Source: SSC3 sp963769585
Lineage (GTDB): Bacteria; Actinomycetota; Actinomycetes; Propionibacteriales; Nocardioidaceae
Direction: 5' to 3'
Assembly (NCBI GenBank): GCA_963769585.1
Contig: CAVYMJ010000006.1
Coordinates: 1,054,001 to 1,118,000 of the forward strand
Length of the DNA: 64,000 nucleotides
Below are positions 58,501-64,000 of this stretch, piece after piece; the first letter of the stretch is position 1, and every line of letters begins with the position of its first letter. The notes under the pieces were generated by a model. That model saw only the letters and a program-made list of their open reading frames with translations. It did not search any database and was not told the origin of the DNA. Position numbers and translations under genes: made by a program.

Positions 58501-58942
58501 TGCCGCTGACGATCCTCAACCGCTTGACCGATGCGCTGATCCCTGTGACCGCTCCGCCGCTAGCGACCACGACCTCCGACGAGTTCGGGTCGCCGAGGTT
58601 CTTGCCACCGCCATAGAACAGGGCGTCATGCGTCGGGTAGCCGTCAAACCAGACTTTGTAGATGCCGGGTGCCAACGGGAGCGAGTAGGTGCCGTCGGTG
58701 GCGGTCTGAGTCTTCGCGCAGAGACTCCCTGGGTCGGAGCCGCTGACGTTCCAGCAGAAGGCCTGAACGGGCACGCCTGCTAGAGGAGCACCGGTACCAG
58801 CCTCGGTCACCGCGCCACTCAGTGTCCCGTCGGCCGCCTCGGCCCCCGGCATCACTCCGCCCAAGAGGGCGAAGGTGGCGACTAGCGCCCCGACCAGGAG
58901 GGGGGCGGAGAATCGGACCCTGTGCCGACTCGCAAGGTTCAC
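55535..58942 (-). pseudogene. frameshifted exported repeat protein
   Basis: One ancestral gene of about 1135 codons is split by three single-base insertions. The N-terminal part (from ATG 58942) has a signal peptide and carboxypeptidase-regulatory-like beta repeats (DGTYALYLPDGTYRVEF). It stops after the first shift near 58276, where ...FFDSADTIDQA continues as SDVVVAG in another frame. The second part holds more such repeats and about eight 50-residue units of the form DPQVA-GP-G-AVW-RVQAA-R, a beta-propeller-like array. It shifts again near 55690 (continuing GAGDHTAQVIVRLNAQHCDG) and near 55580 (continuing GDSSMGRSHFTVVKP). That last frame ends in ATGA with the haloperoxidase start. Cell-surface adhesion or binding is a guess. 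Confidence 0.7.
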
Positions 58943-59320
58943 GGGCCCCCTACCTGGCGTCCCTGGGCTCGATCGGATGCTGGCCTAATCTCGCGGCAGT
59001 GCCGTGCCCCTGCACTCGACAACTCATGGGCGGGCACCCCATTCGTTCGCGCTTCTTTGGACCATCGCCGCGCACTTCCGTCAACGTCGCTCCCCGGACT
59101 CAGTATTGATTTCGGCCCAACGGCGAGGCAATGACTCAACCTGACTACCCCGGCGCCAAGTTCGACCGACCTCGAGGAATGGGGAAACTGTCCCCTAACC
59201 TCAGGAGTTGGCCGTGCCCAGATGTAGCCGTGACGTGAGGGTCGGCGAAACCTGCGCGGTGAAGTTGGTGATGCCGGGGCGTCCGAGGGCGTTGACCTTC
59301 GCCCATGCCACACCCGCACT
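58943..59320. other. intergenic region, 378 bp
   Basis: Upstream region of the repeat gene. The only clear element is an inverted repeat GGGGA-N5-TCCCC at 59181-59195. The open frames here have no coding support. Confidence 0.4.
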
Positions 59321-59518
59321 GTGGAAGTGCTCTATGCCGGCGAGTGGGTCAGCGGCGACCTGGAGGCATATCGCCAGCGGCGCGGTCGCTGGGAAGGCTG
59401 GGTCAGGAGCACCCACGGTGTCGGTTCTCAGCGGCTCGGCTGGTACGACGAGACGGACATCAGATCATTGGTTGCGCAGTCCAGCAACGGCCCAGACGAC
59501 GCCGACTGTGGTGACTAG
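59321..59518 (+). CDS. short conserved-looking protein
   Basis: 65 residues. The sequence EVLYAGEWVSGDLEAYRQRR-GRWEGWVR-…RLGWYDETDIRSL has the composition and rhythm of a small beta-sheet protein, and the frame remains open for a few codons upstream of the GTG. No ribosome site is evident, and an N-terminal part may be missing. It lies in the stretch with two frameshifted genes. The family is not firmly recognised. Confidence 0.4.
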   Translation: MEVLYAGEWVSGDLEAYRQRRGRWEGWVRSTHGVGSQRLGWYDETDIRSLVAQSSNGPDDADCGD

Positions 59519-59588
59519 GGACTTGCACTTCCGGTGCGTTCGGCGAGTCCGGGGCGCTTCCCAGTCTCGTTGTCGGATCCTGAGAGAC

Positions 59589-59926
59589 ATGCAGCTCCTC
59601 GAGATCTTGGGCGTCCTCGCCACCGTGGCTGCGGCGTTTCTCGCCGCCGGCGCGATCCGGCAGGCAGGCAGAGCCGGCGAGCACTGGACGTCATCGGCCG
59701 CGAACGCCGACTCGATTTCGAGCTAGGCATCTTGAAGGAGCTCATCGACTTGACCGGAGTGGGGGTGGACCTGAACGAGCACCTCATCGCAGCTAGGTTA
59801 CGCATTCTCCCCGAGGACGGGCTCAGGACCTGTCGGGCGCGCTTCCGGGTCGAAGTGGGCACGGCAGAGTGGGACCGTCTTCGGAAGCAACTGGAGCCAC
59901 AGGAGGAGCACCAGCACATCGACTGA
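59589..59926 (+). pseudogene. frameshifted small membrane-anchored protein
   Basis: From the ATG at 59589 a membrane helix (ILGVLATVAAAFLAAGAIRQAG) runs into a premature stop at 59724-59726. A different frame from about 59670 continues with RRALDVIGRERRLDFELGILKELIDLTGVGV… to a stop at 59926. This is what would be expected after the helix. The switch falls at or just after GGCAGGCAGGCA (59659-59670), where adding one 4-base unit would restore the frame. The whole would be a helix-anchored cytoplasmic protein of about 110 residues with unknown role. Confidence 0.5.
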
Positions 59927-60072
59927 GCTGTCTTTCGCGGGCTCCCGGGCGAGACGGTGAGCACCCGCATCGGGCGAGAACTGCGCGATGCCACACGTGC
60001 GCGGCTCGAGGAGCGCGCCTGGCCGTAGGCGATGCCGTTGGACAGTACTGGACACGGCCCCGAAAAGTGAGA

Positions 60073-60107
60073 GGCTCCTGACTCAGCGTTTCCGCAGGTC
60101 AGGAGCC
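60073..60107 (-). terminator. terminator of the Gly-Cys-Val tRNA operon
   Basis: GGCTCCTGA (60073-60081) pairs with TCAGGAGCC (60099-60107); on the minus strand it is followed by TCTCACTTTTCG. It follows tRNA-Val by about 10 bp. Confidence 0.75.
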
Positions 60108-60116
60108 GTTTCGTGC

Positions 60117-60191
60117 TGGTGGGCGATACTGGGTTTGAACCAGTGACCTCTTCCGTGTCAAGGAAGCGCGCTACCACTGCGCCAATCGCCC
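60117..60191 (-). tRNA. tRNA-Val (GAC)
   Basis: Acceptor GGGCGAT/ATCGCCC, anticodon stem CTTCC-TTGACAC-GGAAG giving anticodon GAC, and T-arm with GGTTCAAAC. The 3' ACCA appears encoded. It is last of three minus-strand tRNA genes and nearly identical to the plus-strand tRNA-Val at 62723. Confidence 0.93.
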
Positions 60192-60192
60192 G

Positions 60193-60263
60193 AGGTGGAG
60201 ACGGGATTTGAACCCGTGTAGACGGATTTGCAGTCCGTTGCCTCGCCTCTCGGCCACTCCACC
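60193..60263 (-). tRNA. tRNA-Cys (GCA)
   Basis: Acceptor GGTGGAG/CTCCACC with discriminator U; anticodon loop CTGCAAA gives GCA. The 3' CCA is not encoded, and the gene lies one base from tRNA-Val. Confidence 0.93.
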
Positions 60264-60299
60264 ATTGGAGGGACTCCGACCGATCTGGACCCTTCTCCG

Positions 60300-60372
60300 A
60301 GCGGACGACGAGGCTCGAACTCGCGACCTCAACCTTGGCAAGGTTGCGCTCTACCAACTGAGCTACGTCCGC
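60300..60372 (-). tRNA. tRNA-Gly (GCC)
   Basis: Acceptor GCGGACG/CGTCCGC; anticodon stem CAACC-TTGCCAA-GGTTG gives GCC. It is first in the Gly-Cys-Val operon, an order common in actinobacteria. Confidence 0.93.
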
Positions 60373-60383
60373 CTGCAGACAGA

Positions 60384-60407
60384 CGGTCCGGCGTTGCGGC
60401 CGGACCG
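60384..60407 (-). other. hairpin in the tRNA operon leader
   Basis: CGGTCCGGC (60384-60392) pairs perfectly with GCCGGACCG (60399-60407) across a 6-nt loop, between the promoter and tRNA-Gly. It may be a processing signal. Confidence 0.55.
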
Positions 60408-60422
60408 AACGTGCGAGACGAA

Positions 60423-60450
60423 ACTTTAGCCCACCCCGCCCGAATGACAA
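60423..60450 (-). promoter_or_regulatory. promoter of the tRNA operon
   Basis: On the minus strand TTGTCA (60450-60445) and TAAAGT (60428-60423) are 16 bp apart, about 50 bp before tRNA-Gly. Confidence 0.6.
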
Positions 60451-60490
60451 ATTCCACCCCCGGGGTGCGTGTTCAGGCTCAGCGGCGTCC

Positions 60491-60496
60491 TAAGGT
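60491..60496 (+). promoter_or_regulatory. -10 hexamer of aminotransferase gene
   Basis: TAAGGT, 7 nt before the ATG at 60504. Confidence 0.5.
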
Positions 60497-60503
60497 CTCA
60501 CCC

Positions 60504-61325
60504 ATGCGCGTATGGGTGAACGGCTCACTCCTGGATAATCCGGACGTCCCGGCGATCACGGTTCTGGACCACGGTTTCACCGTCGGCGACGGGGTTTTCG
60601 AAGCGGTCAAGGTGCTCGACGGCCAGCCGTTCGCGCTGACACGGCACCTGGCCCGCCTGGCCCACTCTGCGGCTGGGCTCGGGCTTCCGCCCCTCGACGA
60701 GGCCCTGGTACGCCGGGCGGTGGCCGAGACCCTGGCCGGCCAGGACCTCCCCCTGGGCCGGATCAGGATCACCTACACCGGGGGAGTGGCGCCGCTCGGC
60801 TCCGGTCGGGGCGAGGCACCGCCCACCCTCGTCGTCGTGGCCGGCACGATGGGCCACTGGCCCGCCACCACCGCCATCGCGACCGTCCCCTGGGCCCGCA
60901 ACGAGAACGGCGCCCTGGCCGGACTCAAGACCACGTCGTACGGCGAGAACGTGGTGGCTCTGGCGTATGCCAAACAGCGCCAGGCGGGAGAGGCGATCTT
61001 CGGCAACCTTGCAGGGAACCTGTGCGAGGGCACCGGCTCGAACATCTTCTACGTCGTCGACGGCGAGCTGCGCACCCCGACGCTGGCGTCCGGGTGCCTG
61101 GCCGGGATTACCCGGGCGCTCCTCCTCCAGTGGTACGGCGGCCGCGAGGTAGACGAGCCGCTCGGGGTGCTCGAGGAGGCCGACGAGATCTTCCTGGTCA
61201 GCACCACCCGCGACGTCCAGGCCGTGGACCGGTTCAACGACCGCCAGCTAGTGGCGCCGGGGCCGGTCACCCGGGAGGCGATGGCGACGTGGGCGCGCAG
61301 GGAGCGCGAGCACTCCGACCCCTAG
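60504..61325 (+). CDS. class IV aminotransferase (PabC-like)
   Basis: 273-residue fold-IV PLP enzyme. The N-terminal VLDHGFTVGDGVFEAVKV matches aminodeoxychorismate lyase/branched-chain aminotransferase relatives. The PLP Lys is in AGLKTTSYGENV near 145, followed by GNLCEGTGSNIFYV and the C-terminal FLVSTTRDVQAV. Aminodeoxychorismate lyase (folate synthesis) is favoured by length, but a D- or branched-chain aminotransferase is not excluded. The ATG follows TAAGGT by 7 nt. Confidence 0.87.
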   Translation: MRVWVNGSLLDNPDVPAITVLDHGFTVGDGVFEAVKVLDGQPFALTRHLARLAHSAAGLGLPPLDEALVRRAVAETLAGQDLPLGRIRITYTGGVAPLGSGRGEAPPTLVVVAGTMGHWPATTAIATVPWARNENGALAGLKTTSYGENVVALAYAKQRQAGEAIFGNLAGNLCEGTGSNIFYVVDGELRTPTLASGCLAGITRALLLQWYGGREVDEPLGVLEEADEIFLVSTTRDVQAVDRFNDRQLVAPGPVTREAMATWARREREHSDP

Positions 61326-61327
61326 GG

Positions 61328-61885
61328 CTAGGCGCCGGCCGCCTTCTGGCGGGACCGGTACGCCGCCACATGCAGCCGGTTGCCGCAGGTGCGCGCGTCG
61401 CAGTAGCGCTTGCTGCGGTTGCGAGACAGGTCGAACAGGGCCTGCTGGCAGTCCGGGGCCTCGCAGAGCCGGAGCCGCTCACGCTCGCCCGCTGACAGCA
61501 CCTGCGCCAGCGCCATCCCGCCGTCGACGGCCAGATGGTCGGCCAGCGAGGCGCCCTCGGCGAAGTAGTGGACGTGGAAGGCGTACCCGTCGTGGTCGGT
61601 CAACCGTGGAGTCACCGGGGCCTGGGAGATGAGCTCGTTGATGATCCTCGCGGCCGATGCGTCGTCGGGTGCCCCGAAGACGGGCCTGATCCGGTCTCGC
61701 AGCGCGCGCACCGCTTCCAGGTCGGCCATGGTCAGCGGGCCGACCTCGGAGACGTCCTGGATGCGGACGTACTCCTCAAGCGCTGGGAGGTCGGGCAGGA
61801 GCTCGCCGTTGCCGGCGAAGGGAGCCGTGTTGACCAGGTCGACAACGCTCGCGAGAGCGTGTTCGGTGTCATGGCTGAACAGCAA
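61328..61885 (-). CDS. CGNR zinc-finger / ABATE-domain regulator
   Basis: 185 residues. The N-terminal ABATE-type domain (HDTEHALASVVDLVNTAP near 5-22) is followed by a C-terminal CGNR zinc finger: LCEAPDCQQALFDLSRNRSKRYCDARTCGNR in outline, with four Cys and the name motif intact, then an R-rich DNA-binding helix. Such proteins are predicted stress-responsive transcription factors. A TTG at 61885, with GGAG upstream, is the likely start. Confidence 0.85.
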   Translation of the reverse strand: MLFSHDTEHALASVVDLVNTAPFAGNGELLPDLPALEEYVRIQDVSEVGPLTMADLEAVRALRDRIRPVFGAPDDASAARIINELISQAPVTPRLTDHDGYAFHVHYFAEGASLADHLAVDGGMALAQVLSAGERERLRLCEAPDCQQALFDLSRNRSKRYCDARTCGNRLHVAAYRSRQKAAGA

Positions 61886-61970
61886 GATGGCTCCAGGTGG
61901 GACGGACTAGGCCGGCGTGGGACGGGGGTCCCACACCGGCCAAGAGTAGTCCGGGGATCGAGCCGGTGGC

Positions 61971-62411
61971 TCAGGCGTTCTCGGCGGCGAAGATCGCCGA
62001 GATGGTCGAGTCGACGTTCATGAACTCCGACTCAGCGCCCGGCGCGACCAGCGCGACCATGCGCTCGACGAAGCCCCTCAGGTCGCTGGTCCGGCCCTGG
62101 ACGAGTGCTTCGCCGTCCGGGGAGCAGAGCTCGACGATGACCACGGAGTGGCCGTCGGTGTCCAGACACGGCCAGACGTGGACGTCCCCGTCGCCGCATG
62201 GCTCGTAGAGGCCCTCGATGAGCAGGTCGCGACCGAAGGTCCAGCGGACGTTCCCGGCGCCCGTCAGGAAGACCGCGGTCACCGCGTACGGGTCTCGAGG
62301 GTCGTAGGTCAGTTCTGCCTGCATTGGCGTCGCAGCGCCGCTGCCGTCGATCAGCTCGAGCGTGACGCTTTGCTTCACTCCGCTCGGAGCGGTGTTCATG
62401 GTGTTGTCCAT
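61971..62411 (-). CDS. SsgA-like protein (SALP)
   Basis: 146 residues. It closely follows the SsgA family: LRYDPRDPYAVTAVF-like LTYDPRDPYAVTAVFL, VRWTFGRDLLIEGLYEP, GDVHVWPC, VVIVELCSPDGEALVQ and the final ESEFMNVDSTISAIF. In streptomycetes these proteins localise division and sporulation septa or peptidoglycan enzymes. Here it stands alone in a Nocardioides-like background, so a septum or cell-wall role is inferred. An ATG at 62399 is an alternative start. Confidence 0.88.
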   Translation of the reverse strand: MDNTMNTAPSGVKQSVTLELIDGSGAATPMQAELTYDPRDPYAVTAVFLTGAGNVRWTFGRDLLIEGLYEPCGDGDVHVWPCLDTDGHSVVIVELCSPDGEALVQGRTSDLRGFVERMVALVAPGAESEFMNVDSTISAIFAAENA

Positions 62412-62722
62412 GGCTCGGTATCCCTTATCTCCCGCCGTTCGGCACTGAGACGGTCTCCCAACCTGCTCGTGACGCTGTTTGCCGAACTTCTGGGGGTAAT
62501 TCTTCTCCCAATAATGTGGAAACCCTGCCCCCGCTCAGCGCGGTTGGCGAGGGGAAGTCCCGATAACTGCCCGTTCGGGGCTGGACATCAGCCTTTTAGA
62601 GGGGCGCAGTCGGCCACAGCGGCAGAATCGGACAATTTGCCCAGAAGGGTCAGAACAGCCTCGGGTGTGAGCGCACCACACGCATGAGGTACTGTTTCGC
62701 CGCACCCGCGCAGGCGGGTTCG
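62412..62722. other. intergenic region, 311 bp
   Basis: Between the SsgA-like gene and tRNA-Val. A TACTGT hexamer near 62686 could be the tRNA promoter -10. I see no coding region. Confidence 0.4.
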
Positions 62723-62794
62723 GGGCGATTGGCGCAGTGGTAGCGCGCTTCGTTCACACCGAAGAGGTCACTGGTTCGAACCCAGTATCGCCCA
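62723..62794 (+). tRNA. tRNA-Val (CAC)
   Basis: Acceptor GGGCGAT/ATCGCCC; anticodon stem CTTCG-TTCACAC-CGAAG gives CAC. The 3' end reads ACCG, so CCA is not encoded. Confidence 0.93.
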
Positions 62795-62805
62795 CCGAGC
62801 ATAGA

Positions 62806-62845
62806 ACGGCCCCCTGACCTGCGGAAACGCAGCTTCAGGGGCCGT
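62806..62845 (+). terminator. terminator after tRNA-Val (CAC)
   Basis: ACGGCCCC-(C)-TGA pairs with TCAGGGGCCGT, enclosing CTGCG-GAAA-CGCAG with a GNRA-type loop, followed by CTCACTTTG. It resembles the terminator at 60073-60107. Confidence 0.75.
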
Positions 62846-62860
62846 CTCACTTTGATCCGC

Positions 62861-62893
62861 GTGTCCACTACGTGTCCGCCAGATGTCCATCAA
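62861..62893 (+). repeat. three 11-bp-spaced TGTCC repeats by the tRNA
   Basis: (G/A)TGTCC begins at 62861, 62872 and 62883. The 11-bp phasing beside a tRNA gene recalls arm-type recombinase sites, but no integrase is present. Confidence 0.4.
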
Positions 62894-63130
62894 AGGCTCG
62901 ATGTGGCCATTTTCCGGAAGGCGGCTTCGAACTCGTCCAGGCAAATGCGGATGTTGCGTCGGGACAGTCCTGAGCGGCGGAGTGACGCACTCATTGCGGC
63001 ATCCGGTCGCTTCCCGGCGTTTGCAATGCCGGCAGGTTTCCGCTGGTCCTGGCACAGGCACAGGCCTGACGTGCCCGATCCGTCTGCGGACCTCTGCCAC
63101 TGTCTCCGCTTGGCGTCGCGGCGGAATCGC

Positions 63131-63721
63131 CTAAGGCAGCAGCTTGAGGTCCACCAGCACCGCGACCGCCTGGAGGTCCTGGTCGAAGCCGGCGTACGCC
63201 GAGTAGAGGCCGGAGCCGTCGGGGCACAGGAAGACCGCGGCGGCCACCCGCCCGTCCACCTCCATGGCCACGATCCGCTCTACGAGCGCGCGGTTGTAGA
63301 CCTCCTGCATGTGCTGGTCGTCCTCGAACAGCGGCCGGAGGACGGCCGAGTCCGTGACGTCGTAGAACGCGCCGAGGGCCGAGTCGCAGTCGAGGTGGAA
63401 GTGGGACTCGTGATGCACCAGAGGCTGCCACGACGTCACCTGGTCGACCGCGCCGATGGCCGCCGCACAGCTCATCTCCACCGGCTCGGGCTGCCCGGCC
63501 CTGGGCACGGCGATCGTGCTGAGCACCGTGGTCTGCTCGCCCTGCCCGATGCTGATCTGCTGGACCTCCGGCACGCTGGGTGCGAACCAGGGGTCGGCGA
63601 TCGCCAGGGTGCCCCAGCGCAGCGGGACGCCGGGCCCGGGGGTGGCGGTCACGGTGACCGCCTCCCCCCGGAGCTCGACGCTGCGGCCGAAGCCGACCAG
63701 GACCTCGGGAGCTGTGCTCAT
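63131..63721 (-). CDS. DUF4241-family protein
   Basis: 196 residues of the DUF4241 type: the segment PLVHHESHFHLDCDSALGAFYDV and the C-terminal GSGLYSAYAGFDQDLQAVAVLVDL are characteristic. No function is known for the family. ATG 63721 is preceded by AGGAGG with 5 nt spacing, deciding this start. The same frame stays open upstream to the window edge. Confidence 0.8.
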   Translation of the reverse strand: MSTAPEVLVGFGRSVELRGEAVTVTATPGPGVPLRWGTLAIADPWFAPSVPEVQQISIGQGEQTTVLSTIAVPRAGQPEPVEMSCAAAIGAVDQVTSWQPLVHHESHFHLDCDSALGAFYDVTDSAVLRPLFEDDQHMQEVYNRALVERIVAMEVDGRVAAAVFLCPDGSGLYSAYAGFDQDLQAVAVLVDLKLLP

Positions 63722-64000
63722 GCCCCTCCTACCGTTGCTTAAAGACTTGGCCCCGGCGGACCCTCGGTTGCCAACGTAGAACGCCGATACCGTGTTGGGG
63801 ATCGTGCGTCCGAAATAGCCCAGAGCGACAACGTAGTAGACGGTCTCGCCGGCGGCGATGTCCGAAACGTCGATGACAGGCCCACCTCGTCGAACCTCAG
63901 CCATCCGGCTGGCACTCCCCGGGAGCGCTGGCGCGACCCACCAGGCGCAGCCTCTCCCTTGGGCGTCGGTGTCGAGGGTCCGCGAAACCCAGACGCCAGC

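Noticed and set aside
59201..59416. Minus-strand 71-codon frame
   Set aside because: It lies opposite the more convincing 65-codon plus-strand frame and has no ribosome site.
59515..60450. 311-codon minus-strand frame
   Set aside because: It runs through three tRNA genes and the terminator, so it cannot be a real gene.
62768..63100. 110-codon minus-strand frame ending in the tRNA-Val region
   Set aside because: It overlaps tRNA-Val and its terminator; the reading is the usual translation of tRNA sequence.
63722..64000. Open frame continuing upstream of the DUF4241 start to the window edge
   Set aside because: A strong AGGAGG and a typical family N-terminus mark 63721 as the start; the upstream residues (GETVYYVVAL…) could be another broken gene but are not supported enough to list.

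Overview
The window is about 70% GC, gene-dense chromosomal DNA of an actinobacterium, most likely a Nocardioidaceae member (Nocardioides-like). The grounds are the frequent GTG starts, the coproporphyrin-dependent heme genes, an SsgA-like protein, a DinB2-type polymerase, a LigC/Prim-PolC pair, a DosR/DosS-like pair and a Gly-Cys-Val tRNA cluster. About 20 genes carry a TANNNT -10 hexamer only 6-7 nt before the start codon, so leaderless transcripts look like the default; Shine-Dalgarno sequences appear mainly at genes with a real 5' leader.

Layout. 0-6.3 kb: alpha/beta hydrolase, zinc-ribbon membrane protein, SDR protein, DinB2-type polymerase, sulfotransferase-like protein. 6.4-10.5 kb: a translationally coupled Baeyer-Villiger monooxygenase/SDR operon divergent from a TetR regulator, an NrtR-like Nudix regulator and a HesB-like protein. 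10.6-19.8 kb: HrpA helicase, PemK-like toxin, lipoproteins, RNase D and DUF3000. 19.8-24.4 kb: heme cluster hemE, hemY, hemQ, then msrB. 24.5-30.4 kb: Prim-PolC-like polymerase, LigC, ZapE, then PPK2, a HipA-like kinase and DUF3037 joined by ATGA overlaps. 30.4-33.5 kb: dihydrolipoyl dehydrogenase and an ECF sigma factor with a coupled membrane protein. 33.6-37.3 kb: assimilatory sulfite-reduction operon (sir, small zinc ribbon, cysH, sirohydrochlorin chelatase) preceded by a 22-codon leader peptide too short for ordinary gene finding. 37.4-43 kb: glyA, YihY, a truncated RsgA-like GTPase, a potassium channel. 42.3-47.1 kb: DosS-like kinase and DosR-like regulator flanking a secreted M14 carboxypeptidase. 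47.1-54.1 kb: secreted nuclease, hemerythrin, a DUF1611/PLP-racemase fusion with a start-site hairpin, and a second two-component system. 54.2-60 kb: a vanadium haloperoxidase-family enzyme and two frameshifted genes, an eroding or mis-sequenced stretch. 60.1-64 kb: tRNA-Gly/Cys/Val, a class IV aminotransferase, CGNR regulator, SsgA-like protein, a second tRNA-Val and a DUF4241 protein.

The observations most worth following up are the RRHVD-type leader peptide before the sulfite-reduction operon, the hairpin that hides the Shine-Dalgarno of the DUF1611-racemase fusion, two DosR-like boxes spaced 21 bp before the dosR-like gene, an operator copied inside the Nudix regulator gene, and the triple +1 frameshift in the large repeat gene whose repaired end would couple to the haloperoxidase. 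No CRISPR array, complete insertion sequence or intact prophage was seen.
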